Positions 1-10,315 of a DNA stretch of 64,000 bases are shown here, one piece after another; position 1 is the first letter of the stretch, and every line of letters begins with the position of its first letter. Both the position numbers and the translations under genes were made by a program. The notes beneath the pieces are model-generated. The model saw only the letters and a list, made by a program, of their open reading frames with translations, did no database searches and was not told where the DNA came from. Source of the stretch: Pholiota molesta (Eukaryota > Basidiomycota > Agaricomycetes > Agaricales > Strophariaceae); the NCBI GenBank assembly GCA_014925825.1, contig JACGCK010000012.1, positions 1-64,000 on the forward strand, written 5' to 3'.

Positions 1-1264
1 TATAGTTTTGATATTAAGGTTGAACTCACCAGCCACAAGTCATGAATGCCCATAATGAATATATGAGAAATATTTGGGATGGGAGACGAGCGTGAAGAAG
101 GCCTTGAAACATTGTTTCAGAGGGACGAAGAGCTTTCAAAATCTATCATGTGACTAGGACGCGAGACGCGTCCTGCGCCAGCTGTGCCGCGTAGCACGTC
201 TCGCAATGTACCTGGTGCAAAAGACATTTCCTCTATGAAAACGTCTATCACTTGGCACCAAAACGTCCTTTGCTCCCTACAAATTTAGCGCAGAATGCTT
301 GTGAACGTCTTTTTTTTGGTTGACGGCGGCTTCGCACTTTGATGTTTGAGCATGGAGAATGACGTTTAGGTTAATTAGCCATCAGAAAAGGACGTTTCTT
401 TTGAGTGACACTGTGAGTACTTACTTCGCTTCGCTTGTCCCAGTCCCATCTGATTTGATTTCAATGACCCTGAATTCCATGATAACGAGAAATATATGTA
501 TGTTGACTAGGACTTGTTACTTAATTCTTATCTTATTTACTGAACTCACCGTGCTCCCCACCGAAACTGCTCCTCCTCCCATCTACACTATTTTCAAATG
601 CTACCAGACTCATCTTCCACCTCCCATCCTTCCTTATCTATCATCCCGGTGATGGTTGTCCCTTGCTTCCATTGGACACCTTTCTGTCGTCAAAACTGCT
701 CGGATATTTGGATTTGGGTACCTACGCAGCAATATCACCTCAGCATCATTCTTTTTATCCATCCTCTGGTACCGAGGTGTTTTTTCTTGGTACGTCCTGC
801 CATCCTCCTGCCATCCTCCACTCCTTGTCCCTCGTTCCTATTCCAGAATCCACCTTGTCTTTCTGCCCATTCCTTATTTGAAATCGTATGCGAGCTTCTT
901 GCGTGCAATAGTGCGCCGCGGCGTCGATTCTGACGTGCATTTGCGTGTTTGCCAGGGCTTCTTCAGGAGGGCGCGCTGACGGCGCGCTTGAGGCATTTGG
1001 GGTGGGGGGGGGGCATCTCCTCGATCACCGAGCGCAATGTTGAGCTCGGTGAGATCAGACGTGCCGGGCGTTTGGCGGTCGGCCGCTCGCCTTGGCTGGC
1101 AGCTTGGCATCAGTCACTTGTGACCGTGCTGAGTCAGCAAGGGCCTGAACGTCGTTTTCGAAGGCCGGAGCTATACTTCTTTCCTGGTGAACTACCATGA
1201 TCTCATGCATGATATCACCAGACACTAGTGACGATTGACGGATGGGATGGGGCCACGAGAGGGC

Positions 1265-1510
1265 AGTCGCGTTGTTGTGCCATCGTGTCTTTGCGCCGTC
1301 GCGTTGTTTCGCCATCGCGTTGTTTTGCCGTCGTGTTGTTGCGCTGTCGTGTCGTTGCGTGTGCCATCCAGTATGACTGATGCGAATGGGATGGGGGTGG
1401 GCTCGTTGGCAGGCGATGTGTCCAGCAGAGCGTTGTTGTGCCACTGCACCATCGTTGCACTGCTGCACTGTCGCGGCGGTGGTTGCGGCTCCTTGTTGCC
1501 GTGCAAGGAA
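1265..1510. repeat. Degenerate GC-rich tandem repeat
   Basis: Between about 1265 and 1375 a unit of roughly 16-22 bases built on the pattern gttgttNcgccatcg/gccgtcg recurs imperfectly; weaker copies (gttgttgtgccac, ccatcgttgcactg) follow to about 1510. The repeats keep several frames open on both strands, giving apparent peptides with repeated Gln-Arg-Asp-Gly or Val-Val-Leu-Pro-Ser motifs. No conserved protein domain is visible, so I treat it as a non-coding minisatellite or a degraded repeat. Confidence 0.6.
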
Positions 1511-1836
1511 GCTGTGGGGAGGGGGTGGGTGTCAGTGGCAAGCGAGGATGGAGGGCTAGGGGGCGTACTTGGTGGGTCTCCCGCCTCCGGGTCTCCCCTT
1601 CCATTTCCTACACCCCTTCGTCCATCGTTGTTGTGCATGAGCAAGCCCAGTGACATGGCAGGCGGGCGGTGGGGGCGACGCGGTGAATGCACGGGCGTCA
1701 TGGCGGGTGTCGTCCCTTGTCGTTGGTGGTGGTTGGGGGTAACGTTGTGGGCCGCGGGCGTCATCACGGCACAACATGGTGGGCGATGGGGGTGACGTGG
1801 TGCACGGTTGATGGATTCAAGCGGAGTTTTAAACCT

Positions 1837-1867
1837 GGCGGGTACTCGAGTCGCGTGAGTACCCGCC
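1837..1867. repeat. 11-bp perfect inverted repeat
   Basis: ggcgggtactc at 1837-1847 pairs perfectly with gagtacccgcc at 1857-1867 across a 9-base loop. It is the first of several small palindromes within about 150 bp. It could be the terminus of a small non-autonomous DNA element, but no matching distal terminus or target-site duplication was identified. Confidence 0.6.
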
Positions 1868-1887
1868 ATTCCAGAAAGTGAAACTCA

Positions 1888-1923
1888 GATCCGGACGCAC
1901 CCGTGGGAACGGGTGATCCGGAC
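1888..1923. repeat. Palindrome flanked by direct repeat
   Basis: cacccg and cgggtg (1898-1915) form a 6-bp-arm palindrome. The motif gatccggac occurs on either side of it, at 1888-1896 and 1915-1923. Further acccg/cgagt motifs continue to about 1985. Together with the neighbouring inverted repeat this looks like repeat-element debris rather than a regulatory site of a known gene. Confidence 0.5.
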
Positions 1924-2752
1924 CCGTGAGTCAGTCTACCCGCGAGTGTTCCCACGAGTAAACTCACAGGTACTCACAAGTAGCCATGACTCGTGTCCAG
2001 CCTTAGCGGTGACGAGCCGTCAAAGTGATCCCAGAAGCCTTTCACTTCCACGGCATCCTGGAAACACATGGAAAAAATCGCCCAGTTCATCCCGGTTGCA
2101 TCAAGCTTGGGTATGGAGGATGGGAGGGTGTCAGAAAGAGAAGTTGGGTTGGAAGCCATGGTTGGAATTTTGTACGAGAGATAAGTCGACAGTAAATGGT
2201 TATTTCAAGTTTAGTAACAGTTCTCGGGGCCCATAACCTGTAAGAATTGCAAGCTACAAATGTCGTAAGAAAAGGTAGATAATTGTCCATAGAATAAAGC
2301 TCACCTCAGTTGGTTTGGGGGGAAAACAACTGAGGTGCACAAAAACGTAACTATGCCGTATATCTAGAGAATCCATGAAAAGCTCCATCGTACCAAAAGG
2401 GATAAGAACAAGACAAAAGAAAGTAAACACATGGTGCATTCGGTGAACGAATGCACACGAAATGATAGAAACGAAGTGCAATATTGCATACTGATACCAT
2501 ATGGAAATGAGCTTGCGGTGCATTTGACCTCGGACTGTACGCGCGCACTGCATGCGTGTTGTGCGCATTATTCCAACACTGCTTCCCTAGGATAGGGTTA
2601 CATCCATATCTCATCCCTTGTCTTCTACCCTCTCCAAAGTCCCCTTGAGCGCTCTGATTCAGACCCTAGGCATCACATGAATGGAATACACTATACTTCT
2701 TGCATATCAGCAAAGGGAAAACACAATATGCCAACCGAGACAGTATAAATTT

Positions 2753-4893
2753 CTAAGCATTAATGGAGTCCTTCCAGACCGATAAGTGCTTGATGTCGAT
2801 GAATCGAGGAATCCATTTGGAGGGGTCATTTCCTGGAGTGTATTTCAGAGGGTATGGATATCTGCTGTCCATACTGGCAGCATCACCACCACTGTCACTG
2901 CCACCATCACCGCCGCTGTTGTCAGTTTTGGTTGAAGGTCGGGCATGCTTCTGCTGCTTCTGCTTCTGAGGGACTGGAGTGCTGATAGCATAACTCATTG
3001 GGGTTTCCTGAAATGTTTTGAAGTACTTGAGCGCTTCTCTAAGGACGGCTTTGTAGTTTTCATGAGTGGCAAGGGTTAATCCAACTGAAACACCCCATGT
3101 ATGTGAGACAAGACGACAAAGATAGGGAATGAAGGGCCGCCAGTATACTGTGATATGATGTTCAATCTCTATTTTGTAATGGAGCAAATCGATGTATTTG
3201 TCTTTGAACAGCTGTTCATGATGAGTTTCATTTAACCATTGTGCCGTTGGAACATGATTGCTTGCTGAATGAAATTGCCCACAAGGCCCCGTGGTGAAAC
3301 ACACAATTGCAAAGGCTGTCTGGAGGAGCGACTCAAGGTTGTCAGCTGGACTATGAGCAAATTTGCCACGGTTTTCTGGGTCCAGAGCTGCAAGTGACAT
3401 GAAAGGTAGAGTTCCCTGAAGAAGAAAATAATTCAGTATGTACGAGAGCAGAAGAATTTAGTGCCAAGGCGTACTGATGTTCTATCCATCTTTGTGTCGA
3501 GCGCATGAGTGAAATCATAGTCAATGACGACACCAACAACTGGGATGACTTCATTTACACCTGTCGATGGAGTGGGGGTGATTACTGGGTCCTGCTGCAT
3601 ATGTCTCCGAGTAGTGCCCTTCTTTGGCTTCAAAGGTCTCGGGTCATAAAAAATTATGATGTTGTTGATGCTTAAGTCGCTGTGGACGATCTTGCATTTG
3701 GTGTGCAGATATTCAAGCCCTAAGAAAGTAAGTGATTGAGTAAATTACTTTCAGTATTGAACACCAGACTTACATTTGACACAGTCTAAGAGGACCTTCA
3801 CAAACTCTTTACAAGAGCAAAAAGAAGTTATGGGGTCACCAATGGGACCATTCACTACACAGTGGTGCACATGTGCAGGGGGCTGATTGGCCATGAACCC
3901 CCTTTGATCCTTGGTTGTGTGTCCAACATCATGCCCAGTAATGAACCCAGTATATAATGCTTGAAATTTCTTTGCTTTGTCACTGACATCTTTGGAAACA
4001 GTGTCCTTTATTTTTGTGAGAATGTCAGTTTTGCAAAGTCCATGGTCAAGGAGAACCCAGGAATCCTTGAGGATGTAGAACGACCCATCGTCAGCAGGGG
4101 CGAGAGCTCCTCCAAGATACAGGCGAGAGCTCCTCAGGTATAGACGAGAGCTCTTGAGGTGCAGATGAGAGCTCCTCAGATGAGGGCTCCTCCGAAGAAA
4201 CAGGCTCGATAAGTGCATGTTTGACTCCTAAAAGATGGGCCAGATGATTGAGCCAATCCTGGATGGTGTGCTCCAATGTAGACAATAAAAAATTGATGAA
4301 TATGTGCTTATCTTCATCCCAACAGCGGGGAGATCATTGAGACAATTTGAGTTGAATGGTTTAGGAAGTAACTTGTCGGGAAAGACAACATCATTAATCC
4401 AATCAGATGAATGGTTTAGAAAGTACCTTGTTGCAAAGACAACATCTTTAATCCAATCAGATTCTGCAATGATGGATGGGATGCCAAGGCTAAGCAGGGT
4501 GTTCGCTGCGGTGGCATTGACCTCTTTCTGAGGGGTTTCTTTGACCGTGCTTCCGTCAATGAGAAGGATTGGTTGTGCGGTTTGATGGAAGGAAACATAT
4601 TGTTGATATAATTGAGAAAATGGGTAGAGTGCGAAAGAGTAGAATAGAAAAAAGACGATGGGAGGGTAGGATGTGTGTAGCGGGCTCTGTTGTCGAGAAG
4701 TTAGAACATTATTACAGGCATATCCTGGTGGTGGCCTGCATTGGGTATCTGCTGCCTTGAATTCTGCCATGGTGGGGAAGAAGGTGAACAAACGGCTGTG
4801 GGGGTCGTAATTGTATGAGTCAGCTTCGGATTCCGAGAAATTATCAAAGTCGGCAGTGCTGAAGCATGTCGAGTCCAAGTTCCAACAGGGCAT
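2753..4893 (-). CDS. FunK1-type fungal protein kinase
   Basis: This is a multi-exon gene read from about 4893 down to the stop at 2753. The middle part carries the kinase-like stretch ILKDSW (about 4120), then a catalytic loop at about 3660-3690 reading LEYLHTK..IVHSDLSINNI, then VVGVVIDYD at about 3530, where IDYD stands in place of the usual DFG. HxDLSxxN followed by IDxD is typical of FunK1 kinases, a family expanded in mushroom-forming fungi; substrates are unknown. The C-terminal exon (3400-2753) is Ser/Gly/Asp-rich near its end. The N-terminal exon contains an in-frame tandem duplication and the following exon a short minisatellite. Exact exon borders and the start are uncertain. The gene may be intact or a decaying family member; a likely transposon fragment lies just upstream. 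Confidence 0.75.
4098..4195. repeat. Short minisatellite inside the FunK1 gene
   Basis: Four to five imperfect units of about 20-24 bases around the core gcgagagctcctcNag lie in tandem. In the minus-strand frame they encode repeated Leu-Arg-Ser-Ser-(His/Arg)-Leu stretches just before the kinase-like ILKDSW segment. In another frame they read Ser-Ser-Glu-Glu-(Leu/Pro), which might be the true coding frame if the exon boundary differs from the open frame. Confidence 0.65.
4354..4462. repeat. Tandem duplication of about 54 bp
   Basis: Copies at 4354-4408 (55 bases) and 4409-4462 (54 bases) are nearly identical and directly adjacent. Both start with gaatggttta and end with aatccaatcagat. On the minus strand each copy encodes a segment of the form SDWI(K/N)DVVF followed by a divergent tail, so the FunK1 reading frame contains the motif twice. 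Confidence 0.85.
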
Positions 4894-5123
4894 CAGCCTT
4901 CCCAGCGCCTGTCATGTAAAATGGGAACATTGAGGGCATTGCCGGAAGATATGAATCATACAATGCTTCGATCGTGGGGGTTCGAGGACAAGGTGTTTCC
5001 AATGTCACTGGCTGATTCCAAGCTGATTCAGCATAATTCAGATTGTGCGAAAGACTACCTTATTAGTATTATGGTAAGAACAAATGAATTTTTAATATGG
5101 CTACTAGTAGTGTGATAAATGAG

Positions 5124-5357
5124 TCAAGAAAGCGGCTCCATGCCCCCTAGACGAACCACGTCTAGCCCAGGTCTCTCTACCAGGAAATAATGTTTTTCTC
5201 CATCTCTGTGCTTTTCCAATTTGTGAGGCACCATCGCTACAACAGATTGAATACAGGAGACATCAATAACTCGCACTGAATTGTCCCCAAGATACTCGCA
5301 AGAAATGAATGGCCATTGATAATCATAGTGCTCACTCCCTTGTAAGTACTCTAACAA
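5124..5357 (-). pseudogene. Probable transposon-derived coding fragment
   Basis: A 77-codon open frame contains RVIDVSCIQSVVAMVPH followed by YFLVERPGLDVVRLGG. From memory this resembles the C-terminal part of large proteins encoded by basidiomycete Plavaka-type (CACTA-like) transposons; I could not check this. It has no upstream coding region, since it begins only about 10 bases from the MAK21 stop codon at 5367, so it is a truncated remnant at most. It could instead be an unrelated lineage-specific ORF. Confidence 0.45.
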
Positions 5358-5366
5358 AAATGAAGA

Positions 5367-8300
5367 CTATATGTCATCCTCGGGCCCATCTTCAATCATC
5401 TTAGCATAGTCCTCATAGCTCGCAAACGTAGGCAGTGATCGAAGTTTCTTTCTCCGCTCACTCTTGCTTTCGCCCTCCCTCTTCCTTTTGCCCCAGTGCC
5501 ACCAGAGCCGCTGATCCCGCCCCAAACTTCTTCCTCCTCGGGATTGTGGTCTGCATCGGAGCCGTCGTATTCGATTAGGCCATCGGGAACATCACCATTT
5601 AAGGAGATAAGGTCTTCGTTGTCTGAAGCTTCCACGAGTGAGAGACCGTCGCCGTCATTGCTACTGCCATTTTCTGCCTCATCCTCATCATCCTCATCCT
5701 CATCATCCGGATCGCTGTCCACGACGTGACCCTCCTCATCACTGTCGCTCAATGAAAGGCCCTCATCGTCGTCAATATCGACGTCGCTGTCATCCATGAG
5801 GTCATCGTCTCCTTCAGCTTTTGGCATACTCGCTTGCATGACCTGATAATACAGTTAGTACACAGTGAATAAATAAATAACAATAATAAAAATGCTTTAC
5901 CTTCCATATCTCATCCTCGTCTAAATCACTATCGTCTTCGTCCTCATCAACAGCTTCTTCCGTTTCTTGAACATCAGCCCCGGGGACATCTTCGTTTTCG
6001 TCCTCGTCTTCTTCATCCGACGACTCCTTATCTTCCTTGCGTTTATTCACCTTCGCGGCTTTAGCCTTCTCTCTCTCGTCCTTCCTGGTAAAATACTGAT
6101 GGAAGAACAGCTGCCACCAAAAAGTCAGCACATACCCCAACATGCAAACCAAACCAACACACCTGGTCTACGGGCACGTCCGAGGTCTTCTTTTTCAAAA
6201 AGCGCGGGTCGTTCACCATCACTGCTGCGCCAACCTCACCCTTCGCCAGCTTCACGCCCTCCACCGCGCTCGCGGCCGGCTGCATCGCGCTGGCGCCCTT
6301 GCCAACGGCTTCCCCAGCCTTGGCCTTCTTCGGGTTCTTGTACACGAATCGATCGAGGAAGTGCGAGAGTGTGTTCTGAGAGAGATCCGCCGATGCGGTG
6401 AGGGGCTGCGAAGAGAGCAACTGGCGCGCATGCAGCGCGACGGCTGGGTGGTAGTGGTTCAGTAGTGGTGTCTGCGACGGGCTCGTTAGTGTTGAGGATT
6501 GGAGAAATTCTGGTTGAGTGTACGCACCAATTCCCACAAAGGCAGACATGACGCATGGGCAAACTGTGGTTCGCGCTTTCGCGGATCGTAGCTTTTATCG
6601 CTCGTTTTTGGGGGCTCGTTGATCATTGTCCGCAAGCCGGGGATACTACTAAACAGCTAATCGAATGGGACGTATGAGCGCATTTCTCGAGCGATTGCTT
6701 GGACAATAAAAACAATCAGAGACGTACCTCGCCTAGCAAAAACAGACCGCCTGCAACGAATCCGTTGCTCCACTACCCGCACTAACCAACAGCTGCACGA
6801 AACGCCGCACAAGTGCTTTCGTTCTTTCTCTTTCCTCCTCGCCCTTGCCAGCATCTGCCTTGACGGACTTGAAGAACAGGTTGAGGTACATTGCCTGCTT
6901 TGACGAGGTCGCGAGCCGGGTGTCGTACAACGACGCGTAAAGTGTTCGGTAGTACCTGTCAGTGATAGATTTAGCAGTAGAAGAGGGCGTGGATGACGAC
7001 GCGGGGTCAGAGGCGGTAGTAGTAGTGGCCAGGGAAGCGCTTATTTGTTGGATAAGGACGAGGGCTTGGAGGGAAATATTGAAGGTAGAAGTATGTGTGA
7101 TAAGGAAAAGAGTATCAATATGGTTATTGATTCTAACGCAAAAAGTAAGTTGAGTGTTTTTTGAATTTAGAAAAGAAAAGGCATACCCAGCATCATTAGC
7201 ATCAATCTTTGCGAACGGAAGCGCGCGATTGACACCGGCCAAGATTGCGGAAATCAACTTTGAATTTGAATCTTCCACCTCGGTAAACCCAGCTGCACCC
7301 TTGACCTCCGTTTGTTTCCCTTTGCCCTTGCCCTTGCCTTTCAACTTTCCCTCTCTAATCCTTCCCCTTTATCCGTTTTGAACTCAGGCTTATTATCCTC
7401 CTCCTTTGTCTCTTCATTGTCGTCCTTGGCAGTACCCTCGCCCTCACCCAAAAGCTCCTTGAACATTTCAAAATACACATCGATCAACTGCAATGCCACC
7501 TCGCGGTCCGCAGGCGTGAGGACAATCTGGTTGAATGTTACTGTTGCATAATACCGCGCGTGAGGATTAGTGCTCTTCTTCTCAGTTCCAGAATTTTTGG
7601 GCTTGGGCTTGGACGACGGCTCGGCATCAGCAAAGCGGATATGCTTGCCCGTGGCGGCGGAGGTGGTTGGGGCAGGGGCTGCAGGGGCGGAGACGGGACG
7701 GAGGACAAGCGAGATGATCTCGCGAACGATAATGGCTTTCATGGCGGGGTGGCTTTGGAGCAGTTGAAGGATGTGATAGGACGCTCGGGAGGCCAGAGAT
7801 TTTTCGGTATCTCCCTATCGCGATTAATTAAATCGATTCATGTAGAAACGATATCAAGGCTTACCAGCTTGTTCACAAGCAAGCGCAATAATTTTGTTCT
7901 TGCTCGGGCTTGTCGCGAAGGAGGGTGAAGATAAGGGTGATGGCTTGCGTGCGTACATATGGAAGGGGATCCAACGAAAGCGTCTAAATTCTGCGTTAGG
8001 CAATGGTGCGGTCGGCAATTTATGTAGACTGACTTCGAGAATCTGAAGGACAGAAAAGAAATACTTCTTCAGCCAATCTTCATAATACCAGACTAGCAGA
8101 TACGCGTCTGTTGCGCCTGGATGGAGAAGAGGCTGATCTCGGAAATACCTGCAGGTTTTTTTAGGTAAAATATTTTGCACAAAACATTGGCACTCACCTG
8201 AGTTTCCGACCAGGAGCCCCACCACCTACCCACCAATCCACAATACACTCAACGCTTTCAGACTCTCTTCCGGCCGCCCTTTCCCTTGCCTCTCTCCGCC

Positions 8301-8621
8301 ATCGACTTCATGTTTCAAGGGCTTTGACATTGTGCAGAGGACTGCTTTGGACAAGCAAGTCAGAGCACTCAGTCTGTCGGAGAGGGTACCAGATTGGATA
8401 ATTTTTGAGAGGAAGCCAGCTTCTGATGCAGATGAATTCGATGTCGAAGAGCTTTGGAAAGTGCCGATATCAGTTTCGTGGAGTTGTGCGGCTTTTGAAG
8501 TCAATGCGGAGAGTTGGACAGGCGATATTGTGGAGGGCGCCGAGGTAAGAGAGGGAAGTGCATCGTACCAGATGGAAGCTGGAGGGAAGACGAAGGGGGA
8601 CTTCATCGTTGGATGTACCAA
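5367..8621 (-). CDS. MAK21: MAK21/NOC1 ribosome biogenesis factor (CBF/Mak21 family)
   Basis: Nucleolar protein that, with NOC2, is needed to assemble and export 60S pre-ribosomes. The first exon contains IWYDALPSL and GTLSDRLSAL. The next has GGGAPGRKLRYFRDQPLLHP and WYYEDWLKKYFFSVLQILE, then ILAGVNRALPFAKID (about 7240), RYYRTLYASLYD (about 6940), and HYHPAVALHARQLL with NTLSHFLDRFVYKNPKK (6450-6320), the CBF domain signature. A long Asp/Glu tract (5800-5540) and a C-terminus ending YEDYAKMIEDGPEDDI follow. The ending is in a different frame from the acidic tract: one base seems missing in the run at 5486-5494. A second loss is needed near 8241-8247 to join SLKAL to VDWWVGGG. The N-terminal extension usual in the family is nearly absent. 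NIT2 lies head-to-head upstream. Confidence 0.92.
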
Positions 8622-8760
8622 CGAACGCTATGTATTCTAATTTTTGAATCTGTGCCAGTAGTTTTTGTCATAGCACGTGGCCTCGGACATCACCGAGAGC
8701 TAATCATAGTTCTAGTATCTCTGGCTCTGCTCTCGTGAACGTCAACGAACGACTTTCGCA
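8622..8760. promoter_or_regulatory. Divergent promoter MAK21 / NIT2
   Basis: About 140 bp separates the two putative start codons, so transcription of both genes must start from this segment or inside the neighbouring 5' regions. No TATA box or known regulatory motif was recognised. Confidence 0.45.
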
Positions 8761-10189
8761 ATGTCGCAACTAACTCGGGATCCTTTAAAGCGTTCACATT
8801 GGCCCTGATACAGTTGGGAAATATCGGATCGAATAAATCCACGAATTTACAGCATGCCCGCGAAATGATCCTCAAGGCGGCTCAGGGGCAGGGCGCCTCG
8901 AAGAAACCAGATATCATTGTGTTACCAGTATTTGACCCTCAATAACTCGTCTTAAATGTTCTCTGACGACGAGAGCTAGGAATGCTTCAACTCCCCGTAT
9001 GGTCATACCCATTTCCCAGTATACGCAGAGAAGATCGGCTATGTCCCCGGCGAACCGTACGAGCGCTGCAAAGTCCCAGCGAAAGCGTGCAAATGCTGTC
9101 ATCTGTGGCCAAGGAAATTCGAACTTGGCTTATCGGAGGTACGACAAGTTGTTGTATATAAATATGCCGCAACAATATTCTCTTTTTAGGGTCGATCCCG
9201 GAACGCGACGCCCAAGATGATAAGCTGTACAATACGTGCACGGTATATAACCCCGACGGTCAATACTGTGCACTGAATATCTGGTCGAGATTCTCAACTG
9301 GTGTGTGTAGGTGATCTAGTTGCAATCCATCGCAAGGTCCACCTATTCGACATCGATATTCCAGGAAAGATCAAGTTCAAGGTGGGGACAAGAACATGAC
9401 AATTGTACTGTAGATCATTGCTAAAGACTTTGATCTAGGAAAGCGAGACGTTGACTGGCGGAACGACTCTCAACTCGTTTGATACTGGTAAATTGGCCAG
9501 AAAATTTTGTCTTCCTATTTTAACTGCTTTATTAGGTTTCGCAAAAATTGGACTGGGGATCTGCTATGACATCCGATTCCCTGAGATGGCGATGATAGCC
9601 GCCCGTCAAGGTGGGTCACTCGATTATTGACCCACTTTCCCCGTTTGAAGCTGTGACCTTGAAGGCTGCCATATGTTGATTTACCCGTCGGCGTTCAATC
9701 TCACGACCGGGCCTCTGCACTGGGAGCTGTTGCAGCGGAGCAGGTTCGTTTTCCTTGCAATAAATACGAGCGTCTGCCCAACTTGATGTCGATACGTAGA
9801 GCGGTAGATAACCAAGTGTTTGTGTCGATGTGTAGCCCTGCGCGCGATCTCAGCGCTGGATATCATGCGGTATGCATCTCTGTCTGTCTGCCATGCGGAA
9901 CGCTGACCCGAATACATGCAGTGGGGCCACTCGATGGTGGTGGATCCAATGTCCGTGGCTTTAAACTTACAGTGATGTGTTGCATGGTCTAATTATGAAC
10001 AGGGCACGCGTGGTGAGCGAGGCGGGCGAAGGGGAGGAGATCATCTACGCGGACATTGGTGAGTGGATGCTGTGCATCGATGGCTGTGTCTCATGGTGTG
10101 CAGACCCGGCGGTGCTGGAGTCGACGCGGGGAGGGATACCGGTGACGGTGCAGCGGCGGTTTGATGTGTACAGGGATGTGGCGAATTGA
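8761..10189 (+). CDS. NIT2: Nit2-like omega-amidase (nitrilase superfamily)
   Basis: Carbon-nitrogen hydrolase of the Nit2 branch, which hydrolyses alpha-ketoglutaramate and alpha-ketosuccinamate in glutamine/asparagine salvage. The catalytic triad is visible: Glu in [10 protein letters not shown] (codon next to an intron, 8932-8985), Lys in [13 protein letters not shown] (about 9330) and Cys in [12 protein letters not shown] (about 9560). Other family motifs are [36 protein letters not shown] and a C-terminus [11 protein letters not shown]. The start at 8761 (MSQLTR) reaches the frame of [13 protein letters not shown] only if one G is restored at 8777-8779. A second missing G at 9063-9064 is needed to join GEPYE to [18 protein letters not shown]. 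At least seven short introns are present. Cytosolic or mitochondrial; no clear targeting signal. Confidence 0.93.
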
Positions 10190-10315
10190 TTCAGTTGCCG
10201 GATTTGTAAAGATGTGGAAAGTCGTAGATGCTTGTAGAACGATCATCATTTTTGTCGTAACTAGTCAAAAACGTAGCCCTCCCCAATCCTCCCTTGTATC
10301 ATCCCCTCCTCCATC

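Larger units (their letters stand above)
1..2752. other. Gene-poor left flank
   Basis: I see no reading frame here with a recognisable domain or a plausible spliced structure. The open frames are short, overlap on both strands and are rich in Ser/Pro/His/Arg, as expected from open frames in biased sequence. The stretch holds a pyrimidine-rich segment around 590-880, a G-run near 1005-1015, the degenerate tandem repeats at about 1265-1510 and short palindromes at 1837-1915. It may be old transposon debris or a gap between genes. Confidence is moderate that no conserved protein gene lies here. Confidence 0.6.

Noticed and set aside
1225..1869. 214-codon minus-strand frame and 186-codon plus-strand frame
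   Set aside because: Both arise from the tandem repeats; composition is low-complexity and both strands are open at once.
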